Positions 1 to 8,765 of a DNA stretch of 55,904 nt are shown here, in pieces (position 1 is the stretch's first letter; each line of letters starts with the position of its first letter). The notes beneath the pieces were generated by a model. The model made no database searches, was not told the origin of the DNA, and saw only the letters and a program-made list of their open reading frames with translations. Both the position numbers and the translations under genes were made by a program. The stretch is from assembly GCA_040289475.1 (NCBI GenBank), contig PSLF01000013.1, positions 1 through 55,904 on the forward strand, read 5' to 3'. This DNA comes from Acidimicrobiia bacterium (GTDB lineage: Bacteria; Actinomycetota; Acidimicrobiia; ATN3; PSLF01).

Positions 1-297
1 AACGTATCGAAGCCTTGCGTCCAGGGAAGCTACTGGTTCCAAGCTGAGGTTGACTGCCTTGTAACCTCCTGCGTCGTCCGTAACAGCAATGAAGTGCACC
101 TGGATGCCCGGCCTTAGAATGTCGCCTGGAAGCCCAGGAGAATCAGCGAGCTTGAAGGGAAGTATACGGCCTTCTCTAAGGCTGTAAAGAATACCCTGAG
201 CCCTGTCGGGCTCATAGACGAGGATCTCGCCGAGCCTTGGCTTAGGCTCTTTGGTTTTGGGGACGGGGGATGAAATAGCGCACTCCTTTCCTTCCAC
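1..297 (-). CDS. Cold-shock-like domain protein, 5' part only (runs off the left edge)
   Basis: Reading the minus strand from a GTG at 297 gives about 99 codons with no stop before the window edge. After a short Lys/Pro-rich start comes GEILVYEPDRAQGILYSLREG, then RILPFKLAD, GIQVHFIAV and KAVNL. This follows the spacing of a cold-shock/OB-fold domain (G-x-I-x-x-Y ... G-x-I ... G-x-x-V-x-F ... A-x-N), usually a single-stranded nucleic-acid-binding fold. The start is uncertain: the frame stays open upstream of 297 (past about 370), and no clear Shine-Dalgarno precedes the GTG. The gene is divergent from the sensor kinase at 511. The family assignment rests on pattern resemblance only; the canonical RNP1 aromatic residues are not obvious. 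Confidence 0.5.
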   Translation of the reverse strand, partial: MEGKECAISSPVPKTKEPKPRLGEILVYEPDRAQGILYSLREGRILPFKLADSPGLPGDILRPGIQVHFIAVTDDAGGYKAVNLSLEPVASLDARLRYV

Positions 298-449
298 AGA
301 ATCAAGCGAGAGACAAAGCACTCTGGCCGGGTTGCACTGTCTGGGCAATGCTGATTGCGAGTAGCAAACTTTACTTGTCTCAACAGCCCATGGCAAAGGT
401 CTTTACTAGACACCCTCACGCGCCACGACCTCTTTGGCTACCTGGTACC

Positions 450-455
450 TATAAT
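450..455 (+). promoter_or_regulatory. Possible -10 box for the hybrid sensor kinase
   Basis: A perfect TATAAT lies at 450-455, about 55 bases upstream of the ATG at 511, in the divergent intergenic region. No convincing -35 hexamer sits 16-18 bases upstream, so this is weak support for a promoter. Confidence 0.3.
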
Positions 456-510
456 TCAAAGTAAAATCCGAACAAGTGATCAAAAAGCTTGCCGACCCGA
501 GGGATCGGTT

Positions 511-2475
511 ATGAGCGAGCCTCAAGTTTCAGTCGACGACATCGGTGCTGCGCTGGCGCAGATGATACACGGGGTCAGCGAGCCTGTTCTCGACTGGCTG
601 GTGTGCAATGCCCCGGTTATCTTCGCTCTGGTAGATCCTGATGGAATCTTCCGAATGGTTAGGGGCAGGGCGTTGAACGACATCAATGTCCGGCCTGAAG
701 CGATCGTCGGCACCCACGTATCAGATTTCTTTTCCGCAAAAACAGATGTCGCTCAGCACCTCAGTAAATGTATGGCAGGAGAACGGTCTTGCTTTCAGAC
801 CGGAATCTGTGGCCGGGTATTCGAGTTCTGCTGTGAACCGATCAAAGACGATTCAGGTGCGGTCGTAGCAGTAGCGGCTGTCGGCACGGACATCACCGAC
901 CGGGTCAAAGCTACAGAGGCATTAGCTGCTGAAGAAGAACTTTTGAAAGCGACTATCGAGGCTGTCGGTGACGCAGTTATAGCAACAGATTCCTCGATGA
1001 AAATCGTGCTCTTCAACGAAGCCGCCCAACGGCTTACTGGATGGGACAAGCAATCCGCGATCGGACGGCAGCTGGGCGAGGTCGTGGTGTTCGAGACAAA
1101 TGAAGGATCTTCAGGTGAAATCGACGTAACCACGCTAGCATCCAGTTCGATCGAGCGCGAGATATCTATAGATGTAGGGACCTGTCTACGTCTGCGTCGC
1201 AAGGACGGCTCGACTACCGAAGTAGCTGCCCATTACGCACCTATCAAAGCGGGAGAGGGACGCGTCTTCGGTGCTGTCTTGAGTATGCGAGACACTACAG
1301 AGGAAAGGCGTCGTGACGAAGAGCGGATCCGCCTCGAAAAACTCGAGTCTTTGGCCCTCATGGCTAGCGGGATCTCTCACGATTTCAACAACATGCTGGC
1401 CGCAATTCTTGCAAACCTCGGTCTGGCAAAGGAAAAGGCTGCCTATGGATCTGTGCTGGAGTTTCTAGAAGAGGCCGAAACCGCGGCGCTACAAGCCAGA
1501 GAGCTAACTAACCGTTTGGCTTCTTTCGCTAGACCCGCTCCACACGAGCCAAAAGCCGTGGATCTAAAGTCGGTGATAAGCCAGGCCGTTGCATTCGCGC
1601 TCGCTGGTAAGAACATCGAGCATGTCGTTCACATCTCGGACGATCTTTGGCCTGTTCTCGGAGACGAGAACCAACTGGTACAGGCCTTCAATAACCTGCT
1701 CTTGAACGCAGAACAGGCGATGCCCGGAGGCGGATGCATTACGGTGCGGGCAGAAAACTTAGTCGTAACCGAGGGGGATCCGACAGCGGGTCCTTACCTA
1801 GGAGGCGGCCGCTTTGTCAAGGTAATCGTAGAGGATCAGGGTGTAGGAATTCCCCCGGAGAATCTCGAGAAGGTATTCGATCCGTACTTCACGACAAAGC
1901 CAGCCGGAACAGGCCTAGGGCTATCCACGACGTTTTCAATCGTCCGGCGTCACGGCGGGCATATGAGCATATCTTCGACGTTGGGACAAGGTACGGTTGC
2001 ATTGGTATACCTGCCCGCGGCGGACATAGAGGTTGTGCGAGTAGGCAAGGGCGAGCAAAAGGTAGCAGCATCGATCGCCGACGCTTCCGAGAGGAGCCTG
2101 CGAGTGTTGGTTATGGACGACGAGGCTGGCGTACGAAAGGTTGCAAAGCTCGCGCTGGAAGAGGCGGGGTGGGACGTCGAGGTTGCAGAAGATGCAATCC
2201 ATGCGATAGAGAAGTTCAGGGAAGCTTTGGAGCAAAGGAAGCCATACGACGTTGTAGTGCTTGACTCGGTTATGCGTACAGGACTCGACGGATCGGCGAC
2301 CTTAGCGGAGCTAAGAAAGCTCGACAGAGAGGTAAAGGCAATTGCCTTTTCGGGATACGTCGACGACACGATCGCCGAAGACTTCAAGAAAAAGGGATTC
2401 TCGGATGTCGTGGCCAAGCCGTTCAATCTCGCACAGCTGAGATTGGCTGTGGCGAGAGCGGCTGGCGGGAAGTGA
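511..2475 (+). CDS. Hybrid sensor histidine kinase (PAS-PAS-HisKA-HATPase-REC)
   Basis: A soluble 654-aa hybrid kinase with no membrane segments, so it probably senses a cytoplasmic signal. Order: PAS (about 20-130, NAPVIFALVDPDG), a second PAS (about 145-265, VGDAVIATD...NEAAQRLTGW), a HisKA dimerisation helix with phospho-acceptor His290 in SGISHDFNN, a HATPase with N box (NNLLLNAEQA), G1 (DQGVGIP), F box (FDPYFTTK) and G2 (GTGLGL), and a C-terminal receiver with acidic MDDE and phospho-acceptor Asp585 (VVVLDSVM). All key residues are present. I chose ATG 511, where similarity begins and a GAGGGATC precedes it; the frame is open upstream to about 355. No response regulator or output-domain gene is adjacent, so the downstream partner is unknown. 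Confidence 0.9.
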   Translation: MSEPQVSVDDIGAALAQMIHGVSEPVLDWLVCNAPVIFALVDPDGIFRMVRGRALNDINVRPEAIVGTHVSDFFSAKTDVAQHLSKCMAGERSCFQTGICGRVFEFCCEPIKDDSGAVVAVAAVGTDITDRVKATEALAAEEELLKATIEAVGDAVIATDSSMKIVLFNEAAQRLTGWDKQSAIGRQLGEVVVFETNEGSSGEIDVTTLASSSIEREISIDVGTCLRLRRKDGSTTEVAAHYAPIKAGEGRVFGAVLSMRDTTEERRRDEERIRLEKLESLALMASGISHDFNNMLAAILANLGLAKEKAAYGSVLEFLEEAETAALQARELTNRLASFARPAPHEPKAVDLKSVISQAVAFALAGKNIEHVVHISDDLWPVLGDENQLVQAFNNLLLNAEQAMPGGGCITVRAENLVVTEGDPTAGPYLGGGRFVKVIVEDQGVGIPPENLEKVFDPYFTTKPAGTGLGLSTTFSIVRRHGGHMSISSTLGQGTVALVYLPAADIEVVRVGKGEQKVAASIADASERSLRVLVMDDEAGVRKVAKLALEEAGWDVEVAEDAIHAIEKFREALEQRKPYDVVVLDSVMRTGLDGSATLAELRKLDREVKAIAFSGYVDDTIAEDFKKKGFSDVVAKPFNLAQLRLAVARAAGGK

Positions 2476-2625
2476 AGTTAACGTTCTGCTCGGCGCGTTG
2501 TTGCAGAATGGCTCGCCGGTGATTGCATCTTTTTGCTTTATTCCCACAGCTCAATGGGTAGTGAAAATCGCATGCCTACGAAACGTCCGCTCCTAATCTT
2601 TCACGGTTAGCTATCTTCAGAAGCC

Positions 2626-5600
2626 ATGAGTGATTTTCTGGAGTTGTGTCAAGAAAAAGTGGTCGTCTTCGACGGCGCTATGGGGACTCAAATCCAGGCT
2701 CGAGACCTAACCGCTGACGACTACTGGGGGCAAGAGGGCTTCAACGAAATTCTCAACCTGTCTCGCCCCGACATCATCGCTGAGATTCACGCTTCTTACT
2801 ACGACGCTGGGGCAGACGCGGTTGAGACCAATACATTTGGGGCTTTTTCGGTGGTGCTAGCCGAATATGACGCCCAGGACAAGGTTTACGAAATTAACTA
2901 CAACGCAGCCCGGCTCGCAAAAGATGTCGCGGCGTCCTACAGCGACAGACCCCGTTTCGTTACCGGATCTGTTGGACCCGGAACGAAGCTTCCTAGCCTG
3001 GGGCAGACAACATTCAAATTTCTAGAGAGTGCTTATGCGGATCAGATGTCAGCTCTTATCGAAGGAGGAGTTGATGCTCTCCATATAGAGACATGCCAGG
3101 ACATCCTCCAGACCAAGGCCGCTATTGCCGGGGCAGAAGAGGCATTCCGCAGAACTGGTCGGCGGGTGCCGGTGATAGTACAAGTAACGATCGAGACCTC
3201 GGGGACGATGCTCTTGGGTACCGAGATGGCAGCGGCCATCGTTGCGCTCGAGCCCTACGACATTGATTGTTTGGGTCTAAACTGCGCGACCGGCCCGCAA
3301 GAGATGGTTGAGCATGTGCGTACCCTGTCCCGCATGAGCCCGAAGATGATAAGCGTTCTACCCAACGCGGGATTGCCCGAGCTCTCGGAGGACGGTCCTC
3401 GCTACCCGCTTTCGCCAGAAGAATTTGTCTCTTATCACGTTATGTTCGTGGAGGAGCTCGGTGTGAATGCAGTAGGTGGCTGCTGTGGAACGACTCCCGA
3501 GTTCATAAGGCTTTTATCCGAGGCTGTGGGAGACAAAACTCCATCGAGTCGCCATCCAGTCTTAGAGCCGTCGCTGTCGAGCTTGTATTCGGCTACTCCG
3601 ATTCGTCAAGAAACCTCATTTTTGATTGTCGGGGAGCGGGCAAATGCCAACGGATCCAAGAAATTTCGAGAGGCCATGCTCGCGGAAGATTGGGACAGCT
3701 GTGTATCTATAGCAGTAGATCAGGTAAAAGAAGGGGCCCATGTAATCGATGTGTGCGTGGATTACGTAGGGCGTGACGGCGCATCCGACATGAGCGAGCT
3801 AGCCTCGAGGTTGGCCACCCAATCCACTATTCCGATCGTATTAGACTCGACAGAACCAGCTGTCATAGAGGCAGGACTTGAAAAGCTAGGCGGAAGGTCA
3901 GTTATAAACTCCATAAATCTTGAAGATGGCGAGAATAAGCTTGCCAAGCTATGTCCTCTAGCCAAGAAATTCGGAGCTGCCTGTATTGCGCTGCTCATTG
4001 ACGAGGAAGGCCAGGCCCGAACGATCGAGTGGAAGCTTCGGGTGGCACATCGAATATTCGAGTTGGCGACAGAAAAGTATGGTCTTCGACCCCAAGACCT
4101 CATCTTTGATGCGCTTACATTTCCTCTCACTTCTGGGCAGGAAGACCTCAGAAAGGATGGTCTTTACACCATCGAAGCAATTCGTCGAATCAAGGATGAG
4201 CTGCCTGGGGTATATACCATTCTCGGGATTTCCAACTGCTCGTTTGGATTGGATCCGGTGGCTCGTCCAGTTCTCAACTCGGTCTTTTTGCACGAGGCTG
4301 TCCAGGCGGGATTAGATGCGGCTATTGTTCACGCCGGAAAAATCCTTCCCTTGAGTCAAATTTCCGAGGAGCAGATTGAGGTTGCCAAGGACCTGATCTA
4401 CGATCGTAGAAGAGATGGATACGACCCACTTCAAAAGTTCATGGCCTTGTTCGAGGGGCAACAAGAGGTAATTGAAAAGAAAGAGGACCTCAAATCTCTT
4501 CCCATTGAAGAAAGGCTAAAGCGTCGAATTATCGATGGAAATCGCCAGGGACTGGAGTCAGATTTAGACGAAGCTCTTCAGCGCTATGATCCGTTGCGAA
4601 TTATCAACGAATTTCTTCTCGAGGGCATGAAAGTAGTGGGGGATCTATTCGGGGAAGGAAAGATGCAACTTCCTTTCGTTCTGCAGTCAGCCGAGTGTAT
4701 GAAGCGCGCTGTGGCCTATCTAGAGCCTCATATGGAAAGGGTTGATGGACAAAGCAAAGGCAAGGTGGTATTGGCCACGGTAAAAGGCGATGTTCACGAC
4801 ATAGGCAAAAATTTGGTGGACATCATTCTTTCCAACAACGGTTACGAGACTGTCAACTTAGGAATCAAAGTTCCAGTCTCGGAGATGGTCAAGGCTATGA
4901 AGGAACATAATGCCGACGTTTTGGGAATGTCGGGGCTACTCGTAAAGTCTACTCAGGTCATGAAAGAGAATCTCGAAGAGTTGAATCGCCTGGGACTTAC
5001 CGAGTGGCCTGTGATTCTGGGAGGCGCAGCCCTAACTCGCAGTTATGTAGAGGCGGACTTGCGAAAAGTTTATAAAGGTCGCCTCTTTTATGGAAAGGAT
5101 GCTTTTGAGGGATTGCACACCGTCGAAAAGCTTATCGAAGGTAAACGCTCGGGCAATTTGCCGGAAGATTTTGGGAGGGTGCCCACGACCCGAGTCTCGA
5201 CCCTTCGGGAGACTGTGCTAAAAGGAGAAGGAGGCCCCGAGACTAAAGAGCGCACAAGATCCGATGTCTCGACAACTGTGGACATTCCCACCCCACCACA
5301 CTTGGGCTCCAGGATTGTGAAAGGACTTAGTCTTGACGAGATTGCTAATTATTTAAACCGCACGGCACTATTCAGGAACCAGTGGCAGTTCAGAAGGGGA
5401 TCTAGGTCGGAGGAAGAGTACAAAAAACTCATCGAAGAAGTCGCAGAACCTGCTCTTCGATCCTGGCTCGATAGGGCCAAGAAAGAGAAGCTTCTCGTGC
5501 CACAGGTCGTATACGGCTACTGGCCTGCCAACTCAGAAGGGAACGAGCTAATCGTGTACGATCCGACCGCTCCAGGCAAGGAGCTGGTGCGGTTCGAGTT

Positions 5601-6081
5601 TCCTCGCCAGCCCTCCGAGCGGCGACTTTGTCTCGCCGATTTTTTCAGACCTGTAGTCTCCGGCGACCTCGACTATGTCGGGTTTTTTATAGCCACGATG
5701 GGGCCAAGGGCCACCGAAAAAGCCCACGAACTTTTCGAGTCGGGAGAGTTTCGCGACTACCTTTTCTTGCACGGTCTCTCGGTAGAAATGACGGAGGCTC
5801 TCGCGGAGTACTGGCACAAGCGTATGCGGGAGGAATGGGGGATAGCTGGAGAAGATTCTAGCGATTTAGCCGGTATCTTCAAGCAAGGATACAGGGGATC
5901 GAGGTACTCGTTTGGCTATCCAGCGTGTCCAAACCTGGAGGATCAGCATAAGCTATTCCAGCTGCTCGAGCCGGGGCGGATAGGCGTGGAGCTGTCGGAG
6001 GAGTACCAACTCCAGCCCGAGCAGTCGGTCTCCGCTGTAGTGGTGCACCATCCGGAGGCAAAGTACTTCATTATTAGATAG
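2626..6081 (+). CDS. metH: Cobalamin-dependent methionine synthase
   Basis: Transfers a methyl group from 5-methyltetrahydrofolate via methylcobalamin to homocysteine, giving methionine. The 1151 aa hold all four modules. The homocysteine domain (1-310) has zinc ligands Cys220 (NCATG) and Cys286-Cys287 (GGCCGT). The pterin-binding domain (about 325-590) contains GERANANGSKKF. The B12 cap and Rossmann domain (about 620-860) has the cobalt-ligand His724 in DVHDIGKN and GMSGLLVKST. The reactivation domain (about 880-1151) has RGSRYSFGYPACPNLED. Slightly short of the usual 1200 aa but complete. I see no cobalamin or SAM riboswitch in the 150 bases upstream. It converges on mnmA with only 61 bases between and no clear terminator. 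Confidence 0.97.
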   Translation: MSDFLELCQEKVVVFDGAMGTQIQARDLTADDYWGQEGFNEILNLSRPDIIAEIHASYYDAGADAVETNTFGAFSVVLAEYDAQDKVYEINYNAARLAKDVAASYSDRPRFVTGSVGPGTKLPSLGQTTFKFLESAYADQMSALIEGGVDALHIETCQDILQTKAAIAGAEEAFRRTGRRVPVIVQVTIETSGTMLLGTEMAAAIVALEPYDIDCLGLNCATGPQEMVEHVRTLSRMSPKMISVLPNAGLPELSEDGPRYPLSPEEFVSYHVMFVEELGVNAVGGCCGTTPEFIRLLSEAVGDKTPSSRHPVLEPSLSSLYSATPIRQETSFLIVGERANANGSKKFREAMLAEDWDSCVSIAVDQVKEGAHVIDVCVDYVGRDGASDMSELASRLATQSTIPIVLDSTEPAVIEAGLEKLGGRSVINSINLEDGENKLAKLCPLAKKFGAACIALLIDEEGQARTIEWKLRVAHRIFELATEKYGLRPQDLIFDALTFPLTSGQEDLRKDGLYTIEAIRRIKDELPGVYTILGISNCSFGLDPVARPVLNSVFLHEAVQAGLDAAIVHAGKILPLSQISEEQIEVAKDLIYDRRRDGYDPLQKFMALFEGQQEVIEKKEDLKSLPIEERLKRRIIDGNRQGLESDLDEALQRYDPLRIINEFLLEGMKVVGDLFGEGKMQLPFVLQSAECMKRAVAYLEPHMERVDGQSKGKVVLATVKGDVHDIGKNLVDIILSNNGYETVNLGIKVPVSEMVKAMKEHNADVLGMSGLLVKSTQVMKENLEELNRLGLTEWPVILGGAALTRSYVEADLRKVYKGRLFYGKDAFEGLHTVEKLIEGKRSGNLPEDFGRVPTTRVSTLRETVLKGEGGPETKERTRSDVSTTVDIPTPPHLGSRIVKGLSLDEIANYLNRTALFRNQWQFRRGSRSEEEYKKLIEEVAEPALRSWLDRAKKEKLLVPQVVYGYWPANSEGNELIVYDPTAPGKELVRFEFPRQPSERRLCLADFFRPVVSGDLDYVGFFIATMGPRATEKAHELFESGEFRDYLFLHGLSVEMTEALAEYWHKRMREEWGIAGEDSSDLAGIFKQGYRGSRYSFGYPACPNLEDQHKLFQLLEPGRIGVELSEEYQLQPEQSVSAVVVHHPEAKYFIIR

Positions 6082-6142
6082 TGATTAGATAGTGCAGCCA
6101 GTTCCTAGGAGTAAACGAGATCCGTCGCCGGCTTGCCAATAG

Positions 6143-7300
6143 CTACGACTGTAGGTAGATATCACTTTCTTGGTGCTCTTCGGTAATCACTCCTCCGCCC
6201 AATACCTCGTCCCCGTCGTATGCGACTGCAATTTGGCCAGGGGCTGGTGCCCATACGGGCTGCTGGAATTCGACACGCACCTCGCTTTCGCCAGTAACGA
6301 CGATCGACGCCTTGACGGCGGGAGCGTTGTACCTGATTTGGACTTCGGCCGAAATTCGAGATTTAGGCGGGCTGGCCGATATCCAGTTGAAATCGGTTAC
6401 GGTGATCGTCTTCTCGTAAACGTCTTCTTTGGGCGCGACGACGGCTATTCTTTTATCTGGCAGAATCTTCTTTACGTACATACGCGATCCCCGCGAGACC
6501 CCCAAGCCTCTCCGTTGGCCAACTGTAAGGGTGGCCAGAACCGTTTGCCCTAGATCGTTTCCATGCTGGTCGACCAAGGTTAAGTACTTGGACTTTCCTG
6601 CTCTCTCCGATACGAACTCGCTAACGCTTCTGGATCCAACGAAGCAGATGTCCTGGCTCTCTGGCTTCGAGGCAGTCCTTAGCCCTAAACTAGCGGCTAT
6701 AGAGCGAACCTCTGCCTTGGTCAGTTCGCCGATAGGCAATAGCAGCTTCGAGAGCGATTCCTGGTCGAGCATGTATAGGACATAGCTCTGATCTTTGAAC
6801 TTGTCTTTTCCTCTTAGCAGCTGGTACCGATCTGCATTTGTGCCTGTGTCGTAGTCGGACTCTGCCCTTTGTTGGGAACACTTACCCTCAATACTTCGTC
6901 GGCTAGTGTGTCGCACCCGAGCATGGTGGCCGGTTGCCAGCAGGTCACATCCCAGGTGGGTAGCTTTTTCCAATAGCATTGAAAACTTGATGGCGCGATT
7001 GCACTCCACACAAGGATTGGGCGTAAGTCCCTTCGAATACGCTTCCACGAAGGGATCTACGACTGCGCGCGTGAAGGGATCAACAAAGTCGAACACGTAG
7101 TAGTCGATCCCGAGCTGTGAAGCTACCCGCCGGGCGTCGGCGGCATCAGCGGCCGTGCAGCATCCCGTTTCCGCAAACTCTCCAGCCCCTCCCCATAGCT
7201 TGAGAGTAACGCCAACTACTTCGTAGCCGGCTTGACTCAGCAGTGCTGCTGCGACAGACGAGTCGACACCACCGCTCATTGCGACCATCACACGCCTCAT
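6143..7300 (-). CDS. mnmA: tRNA-specific 2-thiouridylase
   Basis: MnmA makes 2-thiouridine at U34 of the Lys, Glu and Gln tRNAs, using sulfur relayed from a cysteine desulfurase. The 385 aa start with the PP-loop ATP pyrophosphatase motif SGGVDSS (9-15). Then come NPCVECN (catalytic Cys100), TGHHAR (124-129) and the second catalytic Cys219 in SQDICFVG. A Lys/Arg/Ser-rich insertion of about 20 residues (131-155) sits between TGHHAR and the conserved YQLLRG. The C-terminus is a beta-barrel ending in a short acidic tail. It is the last gene of a minus-strand operon, 35 bases behind a cysteine desulfurase, which is probably its sulfur donor. Confidence 0.95.
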   Translation of the reverse strand: MRRVMVAMSGGVDSSVAAALLSQAGYEVVGVTLKLWGGAGEFAETGCCTAADAADARRVASQLGIDYYVFDFVDPFTRAVVDPFVEAYSKGLTPNPCVECNRAIKFSMLLEKATHLGCDLLATGHHARVRHTSRRSIEGKCSQQRAESDYDTGTNADRYQLLRGKDKFKDQSYVLYMLDQESLSKLLLPIGELTKAEVRSIAASLGLRTASKPESQDICFVGSRSVSEFVSERAGKSKYLTLVDQHGNDLGQTVLATLTVGQRRGLGVSRGSRMYVKKILPDKRIAVVAPKEDVYEKTITVTDFNWISASPPKSRISAEVQIRYNAPAVKASIVVTGESEVRVEFQQPVWAPAPGQIAVAYDGDEVLGGGVITEEHQESDIYLQS

Positions 7301-7335
7301 GTCGAGGTTGATTGCCTCCTCTTGTCCTGTTGCAG

Positions 7336-8541
7336 CTATCGGGCTACCTTAGCTCTGGGTATGGGAGCCTTTTGCATGGCAGGGGGCTCTTTACCGCTCA
7401 ACAAGCTCGCAGCCTCCGCCAGGGCATCGGCGGCTGCCTTGACGTCCTCTAAAGTGCTAGTGTGTCCGAACGAAATGCGCAGGGTGCATCGTGCTAGTTC
7501 GGGAGCGAGGCCCATTGCCAAGAGAACGTGAGACGGCTGGGCTGTACCCGAGGTACAAGCAGATCCGGTTGAGGCGTACACACCTTTGCGGTCTAGCAAA
7601 ACTAGGATGTCCTCGGCCAACACTCCCGGAAGCGTTACGTTCAAGATGTTGGGCAAGCGTTCTACTGTGGAGGCGTTTATCAATGCTTCAGGGTAGATGT
7701 CTAAGATTTGCGACTCTAAAAGATCCCTGAGGAAGGCAGCTTGGCGAAGGAAATCGGCGCGCCGAGCTGCTGCCAGCTGCGCAGCAACTCCGAATGCGGC
7801 TATCGCTGCTACATTTTGAGTGCCACCCCGCCTCCCTAGCTCTTGGCCACCGCCATGAGCGATTTTCTCGATTCGCACGCCATCCCTTAGCACGACAGCT
7901 CCCGCGCCCTGAGTCCCGCCGATCTTGTGGGCACTCAGACTCAAAGCATCGACTCCAAGATCTCCGAGGGCGATCTGCCGACTGCTGAAGGCTTGGCAGG
8001 CGTCAGAGTGAATTACGGCTCTGGGGGCTCGCTCACGGACGACCTCGGCTATGAGCGGGATGGGCTGTATTGCACCGGTTTCATTATTGGCCGTCATAAT
8101 CGAGACCAATCCAGTGGACTCAGTTAGGCTGTTCGCCAGCTTTGCTACGTCGACTACGCCGTCTGGCCCGACAGGCGCGAGTTCTACTCGGAACCCCTGA
8201 GTACTGAGCCACTTGGCTGAGTCGAGCACAGCGTGGTGTTCGATCGAGGAAACGATGATGTGATCGAGTCCTTCGTCTCGCTTCGCAAAAGCGATCCCTT
8301 TGATTGCGAGATTGTCCGCTTCGGTCCCCCCGGAGGTAAAAATCACTCCGGATGGTGACGCTTTACACTCCGCAGATATGCGTTCTCTTGCCTCCTCAAG
8401 GAGTGAGGCGGCCGCCCTGGCTCGTCTATGCAAGCCCGATGGGTTGCCGGGAAAAGCCATTGTAAGTTCGGCTGCGACTGCTGCTGCTTGTTCGAAGGGA
8501 GGCGTTCCGGCGGCGTGATCCAGGTAGTGTTCTGATGCCAT
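7336..8541 (-). CDS. iscS: Cysteine desulfurase (NifS/IscS family)
   Basis: A PLP enzyme converting cysteine to alanine and an enzyme-bound persulfide for thiolation or Fe-S assembly. Starting at ATG 8541 it is 401 aa, the family's normal size; the frame is open further upstream (to 8712), but there it overlaps the small gene at 8541-8765. Visible motifs: SGGTEADNLAIKG (70-82), the PLP stacking region SIEHHAV (99-105), HSDACQAF (178-185), PLP Lys206 in SAHKIGG, and catalytic Cys329 in GSACTSG. The ATG overlaps the stop of the preceding small membrane gene (TGATG), suggesting translational coupling. It is followed by mnmA, so tRNA thiolation is its likely main role. It may also serve the SUF operon, which has no sufS here. 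Confidence 0.93.
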   Translation of the reverse strand: MASEHYLDHAAGTPPFEQAAAVAAELTMAFPGNPSGLHRRARAAASLLEEARERISAECKASPSGVIFTSGGTEADNLAIKGIAFAKRDEGLDHIIVSSIEHHAVLDSAKWLSTQGFRVELAPVGPDGVVDVAKLANSLTESTGLVSIMTANNETGAIQPIPLIAEVVRERAPRAVIHSDACQAFSSRQIALGDLGVDALSLSAHKIGGTQGAGAVVLRDGVRIEKIAHGGGQELGRRGGTQNVAAIAAFGVAAQLAAARRADFLRQAAFLRDLLESQILDIYPEALINASTVERLPNILNVTLPGVLAEDILVLLDRKGVYASTGSACTSGTAQPSHVLLAMGLAPELARCTLRISFGHTSTLEDVKAAADALAEAASLLSGKEPPAMQKAPIPRAKVAR

Positions 8542-8765
8542 CACCCGCTGGGTCTCCCCGGAGCAAAAAAATTCCTCCCAACCACCAGATAGATCATGCC
8601 TCCAAGAACGGGCAGCGCGGTCGTAAGCGTTACCCACACTGCTTTGTTTGCAGATGCAAATCTGGAACTGTCTGCCAACGCCGTATCCACTATCGACCAG
8701 ATCCAGAACCACACGCCGATCAAGGCCACGACTGCGCTGTATACGGTCTTGACCTCGGGGCTCAT
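8541..8765 (-). CDS. Small membrane protein, PLDc_N type
   Basis: A 74-aa protein with two predicted transmembrane helices (about 9-30 and 43-63). The second ends in LPVLGGMIYLVVGR, the signature of the phospholipase D N-terminal (PLDc_N) family: a Trp/Leu-rich helix, then Pro-x-x-Gly and Tyr-x-x-x-Gly-Arg. These occur as free-standing small proteins of unknown function in Actinobacteria. Its ATG directly follows the stop of the alpha/beta hydrolase (8766), and its TGA overlaps the ATG of the cysteine desulfurase. A real gene given this packing; its function is not known. Confidence 0.8.
   Translation of the reverse strand: MSPEVKTVYSAVVALIGVWFWIWSIVDTALADSSRFASANKAVWVTLTTALPVLGGMIYLVVGRNFFAPGRPSG

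Noticed and set aside
2476-2625. Cobalamin or SAM riboswitch upstream of metH
   Set aside because: Only 150 bases, with no B12-box-like core or SAM kink-turn pattern that I can recognise.
6082-6142. Terminator between convergent metH and mnmA
   Set aside because: No stem with a T-run in either direction; left unannotated.
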